This document shows positions 8,987-18,235 of a DNA stretch of 64,000 nucleotides, in pieces. This stretch comes from Chryseobacterium sp. (GTDB lineage: Bacteria; Bacteroidota; Bacteroidia; Flavobacteriales; Weeksellaceae): the NCBI RefSeq assembly GCF_019236175.1, contig NZ_JAFAJM010000003.1, positions 208,510 through 272,509 on the forward strand, read 5' to 3'. The stretch's first letter is position 1. The number at the start of each line of letters is the position of its first letter. A program made the position numbers and the translations under genes. Under the pieces are notes generated by a model that was not told where the DNA came from, searched no databases, and saw only the letters and a list, made by a program, of their open reading frames with translations.

Positions 8987-10492
8987 ATGATGAGAAAATA
9001 TTTTACGTATGCTCTGCTTTTCGGGTTTCCTTTGTTTGGATGCCAGAATACAATAACGGGTCAGACCGCTTATGAGCAGAACTGGATGGAATTGGAAAAA
9101 GAAAATAAAGCCAGGTCTTTTGATTCAGATATACAATTAACAGCCGATGAGCTGTCGCTTGATAAAAAACTGTTTCAGCTGAGAAATCAGTTTTTCGCGG
9201 AAACGGAAAAACAAAAAATACCGATATACAATAGCTCTTTTAATGAAATAAAACCTCTTATAGAAAAGACTAAAATATTCAGTATTCTTCAGTCTATGCC
9301 TAAAGGCGGATTGCTGCATACCCACAGCGGCGGAGTGACGGATGTGAAGTGGGTGATTACAGCAGCAAGGAAATATAAAGAATGCTATGTGTATGATCAG
9401 AAAGATAATGATCCGTTTATCTTCGGACAGCTGGCTTTTTTTGAAAATGGAAAAGTGCCGAAAGGATTTGTGAATCTGGACAAGAAATTAAATTCAGACG
9501 CTAATTTTGAAAAAAAGCTGCAGGAGCTTTTAATCTTAAAACGGGATAATCTTTGTTCTTACACCAATTACTGGATTGAATTTGAAAAACGTTTTAAACG
9601 AATAAGCCTGCTACTGCCTTATCGTCCTTTCTTTAAAGAATATTATATGAAAGGTTTCCGTGATCTGATGAAAGATAAAGTACAGCATGTGGAAATCAGA
9701 TTTATTTTTGATGAACTCTACGATTTTCAACATGGGAAATATCCTTTGAAAACCTCAATATCAGATTTGCAGGATATTGTTAAAGAAATACATCACTCGG
9801 ATCCGCAGTTTAGTTTGAAATTAATTTATTCAAGCTTTAAATTTTTAGACCCTAAAAGTATTGAAAAACAACTTGAAACGGCTTTTGAACTGAAGAAGGA
9901 ATTTCCGGATATGATCTCAGGATTTGATCTTGTTGCGGACGAAGCTGCTGGTAACCGTATTCATTCTTTTCAGCAAAACTGGGAAAAGCTCAATGAGCTT
10001 TCAAAAAAATACGGGGTGGATATGCCTCTTTTTCTTCACGCCGGTGAAAGTACTTCAGTCTTTAATAAAAATGTTTTAGATATTTCATTACTGGACAACC
10101 GGAGAATCGGGCACGGTCTTAATCTGATCTATTTTCCCAAAACAATGGAGCTGATTAAAAGCCAAAACAAGTTGGTAGAGGTGAGTCCTATCAGTAACCA
10201 GGTTCTGGGATACGTAAGCGATATGAGAAACCATCCTGCAAGAGTTTTGCTTAGCAACGGGATACAATGCTCCATCAATAGTGATGATCCGTCAGTATAT
10301 GGATATGAAGGGCTTAGTTATGATTTCTGGGTTGCTTTTATGTACTGGGAACTGGATGTAAAGGCACTCAAAAAGCTTGTTTTTAATTCAGTTAATTATT
10401 CCTCTCTAAATAAAGACGAGCAAAAGAAAGCGACAGAATATCTTAATAAACAATGGGCTGATTTCGTTCAAAAAACAAACTCCACATTGTAA
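8987..10492 (+). CDS. Adenosine deaminase-like (ADGF/CECR1-type) exported lipoprotein
   Basis: The start is placed at ATG 8987 (or 8990); a GTG 24 bp upstream would put charged residues before an otherwise normal lipoprotein signal ending LFGC. The protein has 501 residues. Metal-dependent deaminase motifs are all present: LLHTHSGG (His111 and His113), LFLHAGES (His and catalytic Glu), RIGHGLNL and the late SINSDDPSVYG. Length and the extended N-terminal region resemble secreted growth-factor-type adenosine deaminases rather than the 330-residue cytosolic enzymes. It probably deaminates adenosine or a similar nucleoside at the cell envelope, for purine salvage. Confidence 0.88.
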   Translation: MMRKYFTYALLFGFPLFGCQNTITGQTAYEQNWMELEKENKARSFDSDIQLTADELSLDKKLFQLRNQFFAETEKQKIPIYNSSFNEIKPLIEKTKIFSILQSMPKGGLLHTHSGGVTDVKWVITAARKYKECYVYDQKDNDPFIFGQLAFFENGKVPKGFVNLDKKLNSDANFEKKLQELLILKRDNLCSYTNYWIEFEKRFKRISLLLPYRPFFKEYYMKGFRDLMKDKVQHVEIRFIFDELYDFQHGKYPLKTSISDLQDIVKEIHHSDPQFSLKLIYSSFKFLDPKSIEKQLETAFELKKEFPDMISGFDLVADEAAGNRIHSFQQNWEKLNELSKKYGVDMPLFLHAGESTSVFNKNVLDISLLDNRRIGHGLNLIYFPKTMELIKSQNKLVEVSPISNQVLGYVSDMRNHPARVLLSNGIQCSINSDDPSVYGYEGLSYDFWVAFMYWELDVKALKKLVFNSVNYSSLNKDEQKKATEYLNKQWADFVQKTNSTL

Positions 10493-10514
10493 AATAAAGT
10501 ACTGTCTTATGAAA

Positions 10515-10551
10515 AAACAACAGCATCATGGATTCATGGTGCTGTTGTTTT
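10515..10551 (+). terminator. Intrinsic terminator after the deaminase-like gene
   Basis: Arms AAACAACAGCA and TGCTGTTGTTT pair perfectly around a 14-base loop that can pair further (CATG), and the right arm ends in T residues. The remaining 260 bp to the next gene shows no other clear element. Confidence 0.8.
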
Positions 10552-10810
10552 AAGACTGAAGATCAGGAAAGAGATTTTGTCTCTTTTTCCGGATTTAAAT
10601 ACGCTGGTGTCTATTTATTATGGGTTCATAAATGATTGTATTGATTGATCTTTTAAAACAGAGATTCTGTTACAACTTTCCTTAATTGGGATACTCAGTT
10701 TGTTTTCGTTCTTCTGAACTTTGTCCTGTTAATAATTACAAAGCAATTTATGAGTACAGATAAAAGGGGACAGGCCATTTTATACTGTTTCTAGCTTTAA
10801 AAAATAAAAA

Positions 10811-11746
10811 ATGCAAACAATATTAGGAGCCAACGGGCAGATTGGCGAAGAACTGGCAAGAGAGCTGAAAAGGAATTTTACTTCTGATATCCGTATTGTC
10901 AGCAGAGACGCAAAAAAGGTAAATGATACTGATAAGGTATTTTCAGCAGACTTATCTGTTCGTGAAAAAGCAATTGAAGCTGTTAAAGGAAGTGAAATTG
11001 CGTATTTCACCTTGGGTTTACCCATAAGTTCAGATCTTTGGGAAAAGCAGTTTCCACTGATTCTTCAAAATGTAATTGATGCCTGTAAAATCAACGGAAC
11101 AAAGCTTGTGTTCTTTGATAATACCTATATGTATCCGCAGGATGACAGGATTTTAACCGAAGAAACAGTATTTGCTCCGATAGGAAGAAAAGGCGTTGTG
11201 AGAAGAAAAATGGCTGAAATACTGCTGGAGGAGATACAATCGGGGGCCCTTGAAGCTGTGATCTGTCGTGCCCCTGAATTTTATGGTCCCGGTAAAACAC
11301 AGAGTATTACCAATACATTGGTTTTTGATAACATTAAAGAAGACAAAAAACTGAAAGTCCCATTGAGTGCAGGTAAGAAAAGGAGTCTGATATGGACCCC
11401 TGATGCAAGTCGTGCCACTGCATTGATTGGAAATACCCCGGATGCATTCGGCCAGACCTGGCATCTTCCGGTAGATAAAAGCCATCCGACTTATCAGGAG
11501 TTGATTGGCATGGCTTCAGGAATTTATGCTAAGGATCTGAAATATTCGGTAATTCCGAAATGGATATTCAGGATCGGATCAGTATTCAATCAAAAAATAA
11601 AGGAATTGCTGGAATTGCTTCCGAGGTATGAACATGATAATATATTTGATGATTCGAAATTCCGAAACAGATTTCCGGATTTTCAGGTGACTTCATATAA
11701 ACAGGGAATTGAACAGATTAAAAATGAACAGTTTCCGGGAAAATAA
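10811..11746 (+). CDS. NAD-dependent epimerase/dehydratase-family protein
   Basis: The 311-residue extended SDR opens with a Rossmann motif MQTILGANGQIGEELAREL (GxxGxxG). FFDNTYMYP occupies the position where classical enzymes carry the Tyr region, and CRAPEFYGPG is the usual substrate-binding strand. The cofactor fold is clear, the substrate is not. It is followed 101 bp later by an AraC-type regulator, repeating the oxidoreductase-AraC arrangement at 4.7-6.6 kb. Confidence 0.85.
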   Translation: MQTILGANGQIGEELARELKRNFTSDIRIVSRDAKKVNDTDKVFSADLSVREKAIEAVKGSEIAYFTLGLPISSDLWEKQFPLILQNVIDACKINGTKLVFFDNTYMYPQDDRILTEETVFAPIGRKGVVRRKMAEILLEEIQSGALEAVICRAPEFYGPGKTQSITNTLVFDNIKEDKKLKVPLSAGKKRSLIWTPDASRATALIGNTPDAFGQTWHLPVDKSHPTYQELIGMASGIYAKDLKYSVIPKWIFRIGSVFNQKIKELLELLPRYEHDNIFDDSKFRNRFPDFQVTSYKQGIEQIKNEQFPGK

Positions 11747-11847
11747 TAAAACCGTACATTAGAGTGGATTAAAAAATAGTATTTGTTTTTAAGCCACCTC
11801 GATAATGAGAGAGGGAAAAATGACACAGGAACCGGTCACCAATAATA

Positions 11848-12786
11848 ATGATATATACATCTGAAAATCAACTTATGAAAACACCAAAGAAAGTTTCATC
11901 AATCAGTGCGCTGCATCAGGTTGTAGGATTGAAGAAGCCCTCAAATCCACTGATCAGTGTTTTTAGCTTTGATGAGGTAAAACTGGAACCTGAAACGATT
12001 CTCAGTGCTGTCGTTACAGATTTTTACGTCATTGCTTTAAAGAAAGATTGTGCAGGCGGAAAATGTAAATACGGACAGCAGTACTATGATTTTGATGAGG
12101 GAATCATGTATTTTATCGCACCGCATCAGGTTTTACAGTTTGAAGACGTCTTGCTGAACAGTGTGAAAGGATTTGTTTTGGTCGTGCATCCTGATTTTCT
12201 TCATAGTTATCCCTTAGCATCGAAGATCAAAGATTATGGCTTTTTCTCATATGTTACCAACGAGGCCTTACATCTTTCTGAAAAGGAAGAAAAATCTATC
12301 ATGGATATCATGGGCAATATCGGACAGGAAATCGATGCCAATATCGACTCCTTTACTCAGGATCTTCTGGTTTCCAATCTTGATCTGTTATTAAAATATT
12401 GTGACCGTTTTTATAACCGTCAGTTCCTGACCAGAAAAAAAGTGAATCATGATCTGCTTTCAAAGCTGGAAAATTTACTGGATGATTATTTCAGGAATGA
12501 TCAGCTGGTAATCCATGGTATTCCTTCAGTGCATTTTATTGCTAATCAACTGAATCTAAGCGCTAATTATCTCAGCGATATGCTGCGGGTACAGACTGGG
12601 CAAACCACCCAACAACATATCCAGAACAGGCTGATTGAAAAAGCAAAAGAATTGTTATCTGCCACCGACATGTCAGTTTCCGAGATCGCCTATCATCTGG
12701 GATTTGAGCATCCGCAGTCTTTTCACCGTTTATTTAAAAACCGTACCTCTATGTCTCCTCTGGAATTCAGAACTTCATTTAACTAA
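11848..12786 (+). CDS. AraC-family transcriptional regulator (paralogue of the 5.7-kb gene)
   Basis: The 312-residue protein shares the sensing motif KYGQQYYDFDEGIMYFIAP and the two C-terminal HTH motifs (VHFIANQLNLSANYLSDML and VSEIAYHLGFEHPQSFHRLF) with the regulator at 5.73 kb. An internal ATG at 11875 (MKTPKKV) aligns better with that paralogue and may be the true start. Probably regulates the epimerase-like gene upstream. Confidence 0.92.
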   Translation: MIYTSENQLMKTPKKVSSISALHQVVGLKKPSNPLISVFSFDEVKLEPETILSAVVTDFYVIALKKDCAGGKCKYGQQYYDFDEGIMYFIAPHQVLQFEDVLLNSVKGFVLVVHPDFLHSYPLASKIKDYGFFSYVTNEALHLSEKEEKSIMDIMGNIGQEIDANIDSFTQDLLVSNLDLLLKYCDRFYNRQFLTRKKVNHDLLSKLENLLDDYFRNDQLVIHGIPSVHFIANQLNLSANYLSDMLRVQTGQTTQQHIQNRLIEKAKELLSATDMSVSEIAYHLGFEHPQSFHRLFKNRTSMSPLEFRTSFN

Positions 12787-12978
12787 TGGTCCTTTATAAT
12801 TCCAAAGGATTTACTGCATGGCAAAGGGCAAAAAATTATCTTTTATACAAATCCCTTATTTACGGATGCAGCTGAAAAATAAGAATAAAAATTCGGAGAT
12901 TAGGTTACAAATTTTCTGAATTACACGACTCCTTACTCGAGATTTCTTCCGAAATTTGTTGTATAAAACAGCAGAACG

Positions 12979-13671
12979 ATGAGTACATTAAATATCTTAA
13001 TCATTGCTACCAATGTCAATATATATGCCAGCCGCCATCTGAAAACCGGCTTGTGGCTGAGTGAGCTTACCCATATGTATCATGCTGCAAAAGAAAAAGG
13101 CTATACCATTACTATTGCAAGCCCGAAAGGAGGAAATGTGCCTGTAGATCCGGAAAGTCTTAAACCTTTGGTATTTGATAAGATTTCCACAGCGTACTGG
13201 AATGATATTTCTTTTCGCGAATTACTGAATAATAGTCTGCGTTTATCTGAAGTAACCAATGAGGTATATGATATGGTATATTTAGCCGGCGGCCATGGAA
13301 CAATGTATGATTTTCCTGATGATGCCACCTTGCAGTCTGTGGTTAAAAAGCAGTACGAAAGCGGTAAAATACTAGCAGCTATTTGTCATGGAGTTGGAGG
13401 GCTCCTGAATGTCAGACTTTCCAATGGCGAATACCTGATCAAAGGAAAATCAATGACAGGCTTCGACTGGTTTGAAGAAACGATTGCAAGACGGAAAAAA
13501 GAAGTACCCTTTAATCTGGAAGCAGCCCTTAAAGAACGGGGTGCAGTTATGAAGAAAGCATTTATTCCTATGACTTCCCATGTGGAAACAGACGGTCACC
13601 TTATTACAGGACAAAACCCGTTTAGCTCAAAGGAAATGGCTAAAGTGGTTATGAGGCAACTTGAAAAATAA
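12979..13671 (+). CDS. DJ-1/PfpI-family type 1 glutamine amidotransferase-like protein
   Basis: The 230-residue protein has the flavodoxin-like DJ-1 core with YLAGGHGTMYDFPDD and the nucleophile elbow AAICHGVGGLL (Cys136). This combination resembles the Hsp31/YajL side of the family, whose members act as glutathione-independent glyoxalases or chaperones under oxidative or carbonyl stress. The catalytic Glu is not certain by eye. A near -7 box GAAATTTG (12951-12958) lies upstream. It stands alone, next to an HxlR-type regulator that senses electrophiles in other bacteria. Confidence 0.87.
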   Translation: MSTLNILIIATNVNIYASRHLKTGLWLSELTHMYHAAKEKGYTITIASPKGGNVPVDPESLKPLVFDKISTAYWNDISFRELLNNSLRLSEVTNEVYDMVYLAGGHGTMYDFPDDATLQSVVKKQYESGKILAAICHGVGGLLNVRLSNGEYLIKGKSMTGFDWFEETIARRKKEVPFNLEAALKERGAVMKKAFIPMTSHVETDGHLITGQNPFSSKEMAKVVMRQLEK

Positions 13672-13821
13672 AAAAAATCATAATGTGTTATAGTATAGTG
13701 TTTTAGTTTGTAAATTGGCCAGACTTGTTTGATCCGCGATATGTTGAGAAAACATCAGGAAACTTTTGATAAGGTAGTCAGAATGAAGAAGAAAGAACCA
13801 CTTGTGGTGCATTAATATTTT

Positions 13822-14181
13822 TCAGAGGCATTTATTATCAATAATGTTGTGCCCCCATTTATTAATTTCATCCAGCAGAGGAATGAATGACTGTCCTAAC
13901 GGAGAAAGGTTGTAGATGGTTTTTAAAGGGGGTTTATTTCCAATAACTGTTTTGGTGATCAGGCGATCTTCTTCCAGCTGTTTCAGCTGGATGCTTAAGG
14001 TGGTTTCAGTGATAAAATGGAGCTCTTTCTGAAGTTCTCCAAACCGTTTGTCTCCATTTCTTAAAAAACACAGGAGCACGGCTTTCCATCTCCCGCCAAT
14101 AAGATCCATGACAAAACTTACAGAGCATGGATAGGATTTATTATTGATATTAATGTACGAACTGTTGCATTCTTTTTTCAT
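13822..14181 (-). CDS. HxlR-family redox/electrophile-responsive regulator
   Basis: The 119-residue winged-helix protein contains the family signature: CSVSFVMDLIGGRWKAVLLC, FGELQKELHFITETTLS and QLKQLEEDRLITK. The Cys just before the first helix is the position often used for thiol sensing. It is divergent from a DUF3291 gene, with an operator-like repeat directly against its ATG. Confidence 0.93.
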   Translation of the reverse strand: MKKECNSSYININNKSYPCSVSFVMDLIGGRWKAVLLCFLRNGDKRFGELQKELHFITETTLSIQLKQLEEDRLITKTVIGNKPPLKTIYNLSPLGQSFIPLLDEINKWGHNIIDNKCL

Positions 14182-14199
14182 ACTATCTGTTTAGGTAGT
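14182..14199. promoter_or_regulatory. Operator-like inverted repeat for the HxlR regulator
   Basis: ACTATCTGTTTAGGTAGT is an imperfect 18-bp dyad (ACTAnCT/AGnTAGT) touching the HxlR start codon. It resembles the TACnnT...AnnGTA sites bound by HxlR/YodB proteins. The divergent gene has a perfect -7 box TAGTTTTG at 14225-14232, placing this site near -53 for that promoter, so one site could serve both directions. Confidence 0.6.
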
Positions 14200-14260
14200 T
14201 ATTTCAGGGCTATAGAAAATAGCATAGTTTTGAATCATAACAAATCTAAGATAAAAATTA

Positions 14261-14707
14261 ATGTATCAGTTAGCACAGATTAATATTGCAAAAATGAAGG
14301 GGGTTAATATTGAAGATCCCGTAATGAAAGAGTTTGTTGAAAATATGGTGTACGTCAATCAGTTGGCGGATAACAGCAGCGGTTTTGTATGGCGTTTAAA
14401 AGACGAGGATAATCATGCTGCCACTCTGAATCCCATGAATGATATGCAGACTATTATTAATCTTTCGGTTTGGGAAGATATCGAATCATTACAGCATTAT
14501 ACTTACAAGACCTTTCATTCTTACTTTTTGAAAAGAAGAAAAGACTGGTTTCATCAGTATGGTAAAAGCCATTATGCCCTTTGGTGGATTAAAAAAGGGG
14601 AGTATCCGGGTATTGAAGAATCACTGGAACGGCTCCGGCATTTACAGGAAAATGGTGCTTCCTCCTATGCATTTACGTTTCAAAAGACTTTTCAGGAATA
14701 CAGCTGA
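14261..14707 (+). CDS. DUF3291-family protein
   Basis: The 148-residue protein matches the DUF3291 pattern: an opening YQLAQINIAKMKG, MVYVNQLADNSSGFVWRL, then LSVWEDIESLQHYTYKTFH and ALWWIKKGEYP. The fold is thought to be a ferredoxin-like alpha/beta barrel related to small monooxygenases; no activity is established. Divergent transcription from the HxlR gene suggests it is the regulated target. It converges on the AraC gene, with the stops 8 bp apart. Confidence 0.85.
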   Translation: MYQLAQINIAKMKGVNIEDPVMKEFVENMVYVNQLADNSSGFVWRLKDEDNHAATLNPMNDMQTIINLSVWEDIESLQHYTYKTFHSYFLKRRKDWFHQYGKSHYALWWIKKGEYPGIEESLERLRHLQENGASSYAFTFQKTFQEYS

Positions 14708-14714
14708 TGAATGG

Positions 14715-15707
14715 TTATTTTCCATTCATCTTTTTCATGGTGCTTGGAATTACATTATATTTTCTCTTAAATGCTGCAGAAAAATGCCTTGGATTTTTAT
14801 AGCCGATCAAATCGGAAATTTCATTGATGTTAAGATCGCCTTCAAGAAGCAGCTTCTGCGCCTGTTCCATTTTCAGGTTATTCCAGAAATTGAAAACCGT
14901 AGTTCCGAATAATTCCCTGAATCCTTTTTTTAAAGTAAATTCATTTGTTCCGGCCTGATGTGCCAGATCAATCAGGGAAGTATTTTTATGGAGATTATTA
15001 ATAATGAAATCCCTTACAGCGTATATTTTTTCTTTATCTTTTCTGGGAATAGACCGTTCTAAAGGATTATTTTTAAAAAGCTGCTCGAGTTGTAAAAGAA
15101 GAAGTTCTGCTACTTTGGCTTCAAGGTAAATTCTTTTAAAAACACCTTTCCGGTTACAGGTCATAATGTCATTGAGGATCTGATACATCTCCAGACTGAT
15201 CGGGCGATGATCCGGATGGATTAGGCAGGAGTACTTTTTTTCAATAGCATTTCTGAAAATATTGAATAGTTCAGAATTTTCAGGAAGGAATTTTTTGAAA
15301 AAATCAGGCGCCAGATTAATTTCAAGCATCTGTAACTCGCGGCCGTCAAATTCCATCTGACCACACATCTGATGGGCATATATAATATTATGCTGATCGC
15401 TTTCAAAACTTATCTTTTGATCAAAATTCTGAGAAACTGCCGAGCTTTTACCCTTTAAAGAAAAATGCATTTCAACACTGTCAAAATCTGCTTCAAAATA
15501 AAGTGATATTTTATTTTTTAAAGAAATGTCTCCAAAGCCGATATGAACATTCTCAAAACAAATCTCATGGTAGAAGCCATTTCCATAAGGAGGTTTCAGA
15601 TGAGTAATACACTCTTTGATGTCACCATCTGTGATGAAATAGGTGTTGGGATATTGTCTTTCAATGAGTGTTCCTCCCGCTTTGTCGTCATAGAGTCGTA
15701 ATGTCAT
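14715..15707 (-). CDS. AraC-family regulator, PchR-like (iron/siderophore type)
   Basis: The 330-residue protein has C-terminal HTH motifs LIDLAHQAGTNEFTLKKGFR and INEISDLIGYKNPRHFSAAF, the arrangement of PchR-like siderophore regulators, which activate uptake genes when a ferric siderophore binds. The N-terminal half is a poorly conserved ligand domain. It is divergent from a siderophore-interacting protein gene across an intergenic region with back-to-back promoters and a Fur-like box, supporting an iron role. Its 5' leader would be about 85 nt. Confidence 0.9.
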   Translation of the reverse strand: MTLRLYDDKAGGTLIERQYPNTYFITDGDIKECITHLKPPYGNGFYHEICFENVHIGFGDISLKNKISLYFEADFDSVEMHFSLKGKSSAVSQNFDQKISFESDQHNIIYAHQMCGQMEFDGRELQMLEINLAPDFFKKFLPENSELFNIFRNAIEKKYSCLIHPDHRPISLEMYQILNDIMTCNRKGVFKRIYLEAKVAELLLLQLEQLFKNNPLERSIPRKDKEKIYAVRDFIINNLHKNTSLIDLAHQAGTNEFTLKKGFRELFGTTVFNFWNNLKMEQAQKLLLEGDLNINEISDLIGYKNPRHFSAAFKRKYNVIPSTMKKMNGK

Positions 15708-15788
15708 TTTATTTTCTTTTAATTAGAATTCTCCTTTTCACGGACTTTTTACTCCCTTTTGCGTACCTACATTCTTTACTATATCAGT

Positions 15789-15834
15789 TACATTTGCACA
15801 AAGATAATAATTATTTAGAATGATTCTTAATAAT
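15789..15834. promoter_or_regulatory. Divergent promoters with a Fur-like box (AraC / siderophore-interacting protein)
   Basis: A plus-strand -7 box TACATTTG (15789-15796) and a minus-strand one TATCTTTG (15799-15806) lie 2 bp apart. At 15810-15834 a 25-bp near-perfect palindrome centres on TTTAGAATGATTCTTAA, closely matching Fur sites of Bacteroidota. It covers roughly +9 to +33 of the plus-strand transcript, so Fur with iron would block transcription of the siderophore-interacting gene. Confidence 0.72.
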
Positions 15835-15884
15835 AGTCGCTTTCATATAAAAATGGATAGAAAAATAACAGAAAAGAATTTACA

Positions 15885-16697
15885 ATGAAAGACTTTAAGA
15901 CAATACAAGGAGAGTTTAGAGTGGTCAGAAAAGAATATGTTACTCCTCATTATATCAGGATTTTTCTTACAGGAGAAAAAGTTCCTTTAATAGCTAACAC
16001 CACAATTGGGGTTAATAATAAAATTCTTGTTCCCCCAAAAGGAATAAATAGAATTTACTTTCCGGAATTTGATGATGAGAAAATGCAGTGGAAGCCACAG
16101 CCGGTAGAAATTAGACCGTATATCAGAACCTATACTCATCGAGGAGTTGATCTTGATAAAAATGAAATCTGGATCGATTTTGTAGCTCATGGAGATGAAG
16201 GTCCGGCTTCAGCGTGGGCGATCCATGCGAAGAAGGGGGATCTTTTGGGTGTTTTAATGAAAGAGGGAAAAACAGAATTGTATGCAAAAGCAGACAACTA
16301 TTTTTTAGTAGCAGATGCCACAGGAATTCCAGTAATTGCTTCTATTTTGGAGGATTTGCCTCCTTCTGCAAAAGGAATTTGTATTCTCGAAGTGGATGGC
16401 AAAGCTGATGAACAGGAATTACATACCCTGGCAGATATTGAGTTTATTTGGCTGCATAACGAAAATCCTCAATGCGGTAGCTATCTGGCAGAAGTAGTAA
16501 AACAACAGGCATTACCTGAAGAGTCACGTTCAGGATATGTGGCGGCAGAATTTTCTTCCGTTAAGAAAATCCGTAATTACCTCCGAAAAGAAAAGCAATG
16601 GAAGCAGGAAGAGTTATATGCATATTCTTATTGGAAGTCGGGAGTGTCCGAAGATAAATCAGCCATGGAAAGACATACCGAAAATGCAGCAAAATAA
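15885..16697 (+). CDS. Siderophore-interacting protein (FAD/NAD(P)H ferric-siderophore reductase)
   Basis: The 270-residue protein starts with the FAD-binding barrel (FRVVRKEYVTPHYIRIFLTG, then PYIRTYTHRGVDLDKNEIW and FVAHGDEGPASAWAIHAKKG). It ends with the NAD(P)H domain typical of the SIP/ViuB group (SGYVAAEFSSVKKIRNYLR, YAYSYWKSGVSEDK). These enzymes reduce Fe(III)-siderophore to release iron in the cytoplasm. A Fur-like box and a divergent PchR-like regulator fit. Its last 14 bases overlap the next gene. Confidence 0.94.
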   Translation: MKDFKTIQGEFRVVRKEYVTPHYIRIFLTGEKVPLIANTTIGVNNKILVPPKGINRIYFPEFDDEKMQWKPQPVEIRPYIRTYTHRGVDLDKNEIWIDFVAHGDEGPASAWAIHAKKGDLLGVLMKEGKTELYAKADNYFLVADATGIPVIASILEDLPPSAKGICILEVDGKADEQELHTLADIEFIWLHNENPQCGSYLAEVVKQQALPEESRSGYVAAEFSSVKKIRNYLRKEKQWKQEELYAYSYWKSGVSEDKSAMERHTENAAK

Positions 16698-17349
16698 GAT
16701 ACAGCTAAGCCATGTCCTCTACCGTGTTGAGGAATTGCACCTTGCCGTTAGAAAGCTTCGTGATGCGGGGTTTATTATAGAATATGGAACAGACCCTGTC
16801 AACGCTTATAATGCATTTATATGGTTTGAAAATGGTGTTTTTATAGAGATTTATCATAATTCCGGGCTTCCGTTCTATACTAAATGGATGATGAAAGTGT
16901 TGGGTTATCAACCTATTTTAGAGAGAATGAAAGAATGGGAAAAAGTGGGGCAGGGCTGGTGTGAATGGGCTTTGGAGTCTACTATGGAAAATTTACATTC
17001 AGAAAAAGAGTTTTTCAAAAAGAGGAATATTCCTTTTCGATTTCATAAAGCCAAGAGGAAAGATGTTGATGGAAATATCCTGAAATGGGATCTCCTGATG
17101 CCGGATGATATTGATTTTCCCTTTTTTATGTCTGCGTATGTTCCGAATCCAAAACCTAAAGAGATTAACCATCCCAACGGAATTACAGGAGTGAAAAATA
17201 TTTTGGTAGGAGCTGATAGTTTGGATACTCATCTGCTGGATCAATTACTTCCAGCTCAAGGAGGGCTGCAGCTTATTCCCGGAAAAGGTTTACAGACTGT
17301 TGAATTGATAGAGTCTGATCTTAGGATTGAAGATATTTTGAAACGCTGA
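16684..17349 (+). CDS. VOC/glyoxalase-like domain protein
   Basis: The start is placed at ATG 16684 (MQQNKIQLSHVLYRVEEL), giving 221 residues and a 14-base overlap with the siderophore-interacting gene; a longer in-frame extension is only a shadow of that gene. The N-terminal part has the glyoxalase-like pattern LAVRKLRDAGFIIEYG ... FIWFENGVFIEIYH, matching the Glyoxalase_3 type. Metal ligands cannot be assigned safely. Overlap implies translational coupling with iron acquisition, though the role is unknown. Confidence 0.78.
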   Translation: MQQNKIQLSHVLYRVEELHLAVRKLRDAGFIIEYGTDPVNAYNAFIWFENGVFIEIYHNSGLPFYTKWMMKVLGYQPILERMKEWEKVGQGWCEWALESTMENLHSEKEFFKKRNIPFRFHKAKRKDVDGNILKWDLLMPDDIDFPFFMSAYVPNPKPKEINHPNGITGVKNILVGADSLDTHLLDQLLPAQGGLQLIPGKGLQTVELIESDLRIEDILKR

Positions 17350-17399
17350 CTTTTTACCCTTAAAAATTATATGAAAACTTAATTATATAAAGAAAAAGA

Positions 17400-18119
17400 A
17401 TGAAATATTCAAATAAAATAAACTGGTCTTTTGTAGCGGCCATAACGGTATCGATATGTTGGCTGATTGGTGATGTTTTTGTAGCGGGATTTGATCCGGA
17501 TCCGGCAGAGTATCCATTGTTTTCAAAAATGTATGCCGATAAGGTGAATGTGGAGTTTGCCACTTTGATGCTGGAAGGTTCAACTCTGCGGCTGATGTTC
17601 GGAGCTTTAATAGGAGCGCTTACAGGGCCTCTGCTGCTGCCGGCAACATGGCTGGTGTATCAGTTTTTTAAAGATACTCAAAAATGGTATGCTGTTTTTG
17701 TTTATTGGGTTTTATTAGCGGGCGCTGTTTTGTCTCCTTTAGGACATGCCGGATTCTTTTATGTCGGAGAGATCTATAAAGCAATTTACCATACACAGGC
17801 TGATTGTCATCCATATCTTTTAGAGACGGGAAGAGGATTTATGAAAATGCTTAATATCGCATGGGGAGCAGCGATTGGAGTCCTAGCGATTGGCTGGATT
17901 TCATTGGCGGTATGTATTATTTTAAAGAAAACTCTGCTTCCCCAATGGATGGCTTTATTAACACCATTTGCGCTGACCTTGATGATTATTCCCGTAAAAG
18001 GATTTTTACCGCTACCTTATTCAGGATGGGTTGGGGGAGCGATATTCAATATTGCTTATCTGGTGTTCTTCAGCGTACTGCTGTTTTTCAGAAAGAAACT
18101 GAGCAAAAAACAGAACTAA
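17400..18119 (+). CDS. Multi-pass membrane protein (DUF6796-like)
   Basis: The 239-residue protein has about six hydrophobic helices, including VAAITVSICWLIGDVFVAGF, MFGALIGALTGPLLLPATWL and GAAIGVLAIGWISLAVCIIL. The opening and the MLEGSTLRLMFGALIG segment fit DUF6796 proteins, which have no known role. It is 50 bp after the VOC gene on the same strand and ends at a strong terminator, so it is probably the last gene of the iron-linked operon. Confidence 0.75.
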   Translation: MKYSNKINWSFVAAITVSICWLIGDVFVAGFDPDPAEYPLFSKMYADKVNVEFATLMLEGSTLRLMFGALIGALTGPLLLPATWLVYQFFKDTQKWYAVFVYWVLLAGAVLSPLGHAGFFYVGEIYKAIYHTQADCHPYLLETGRGFMKMLNIAWGAAIGVLAIGWISLAVCIILKKTLLPQWMALLTPFALTLMIIPVKGFLPLPYSGWVGGAIFNIAYLVFFSVLLFFRKKLSKKQN

Positions 18120-18144
18120 TAACAATCTCTATATAGTACATTTG

Positions 18145-18176
18145 AAACTGAGCACCGACAAAGTGCTCAGTTTTTT
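18145..18176 (+). terminator. Intrinsic terminator ending the siderophore-interacting operon
   Basis: Perfect 11-base arms AAACTGAGCAC and GTGCTCAGTTT around a 7-base loop, followed by seven T residues in total. Strong and oriented for the plus strand. Confidence 0.9.
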
Positions 18177-18235
18177 TATACTGAGATTCTTAATCTTTAA
18201 GATTTCCTGTCAGAACGATGTTATCGGATTGCTTT

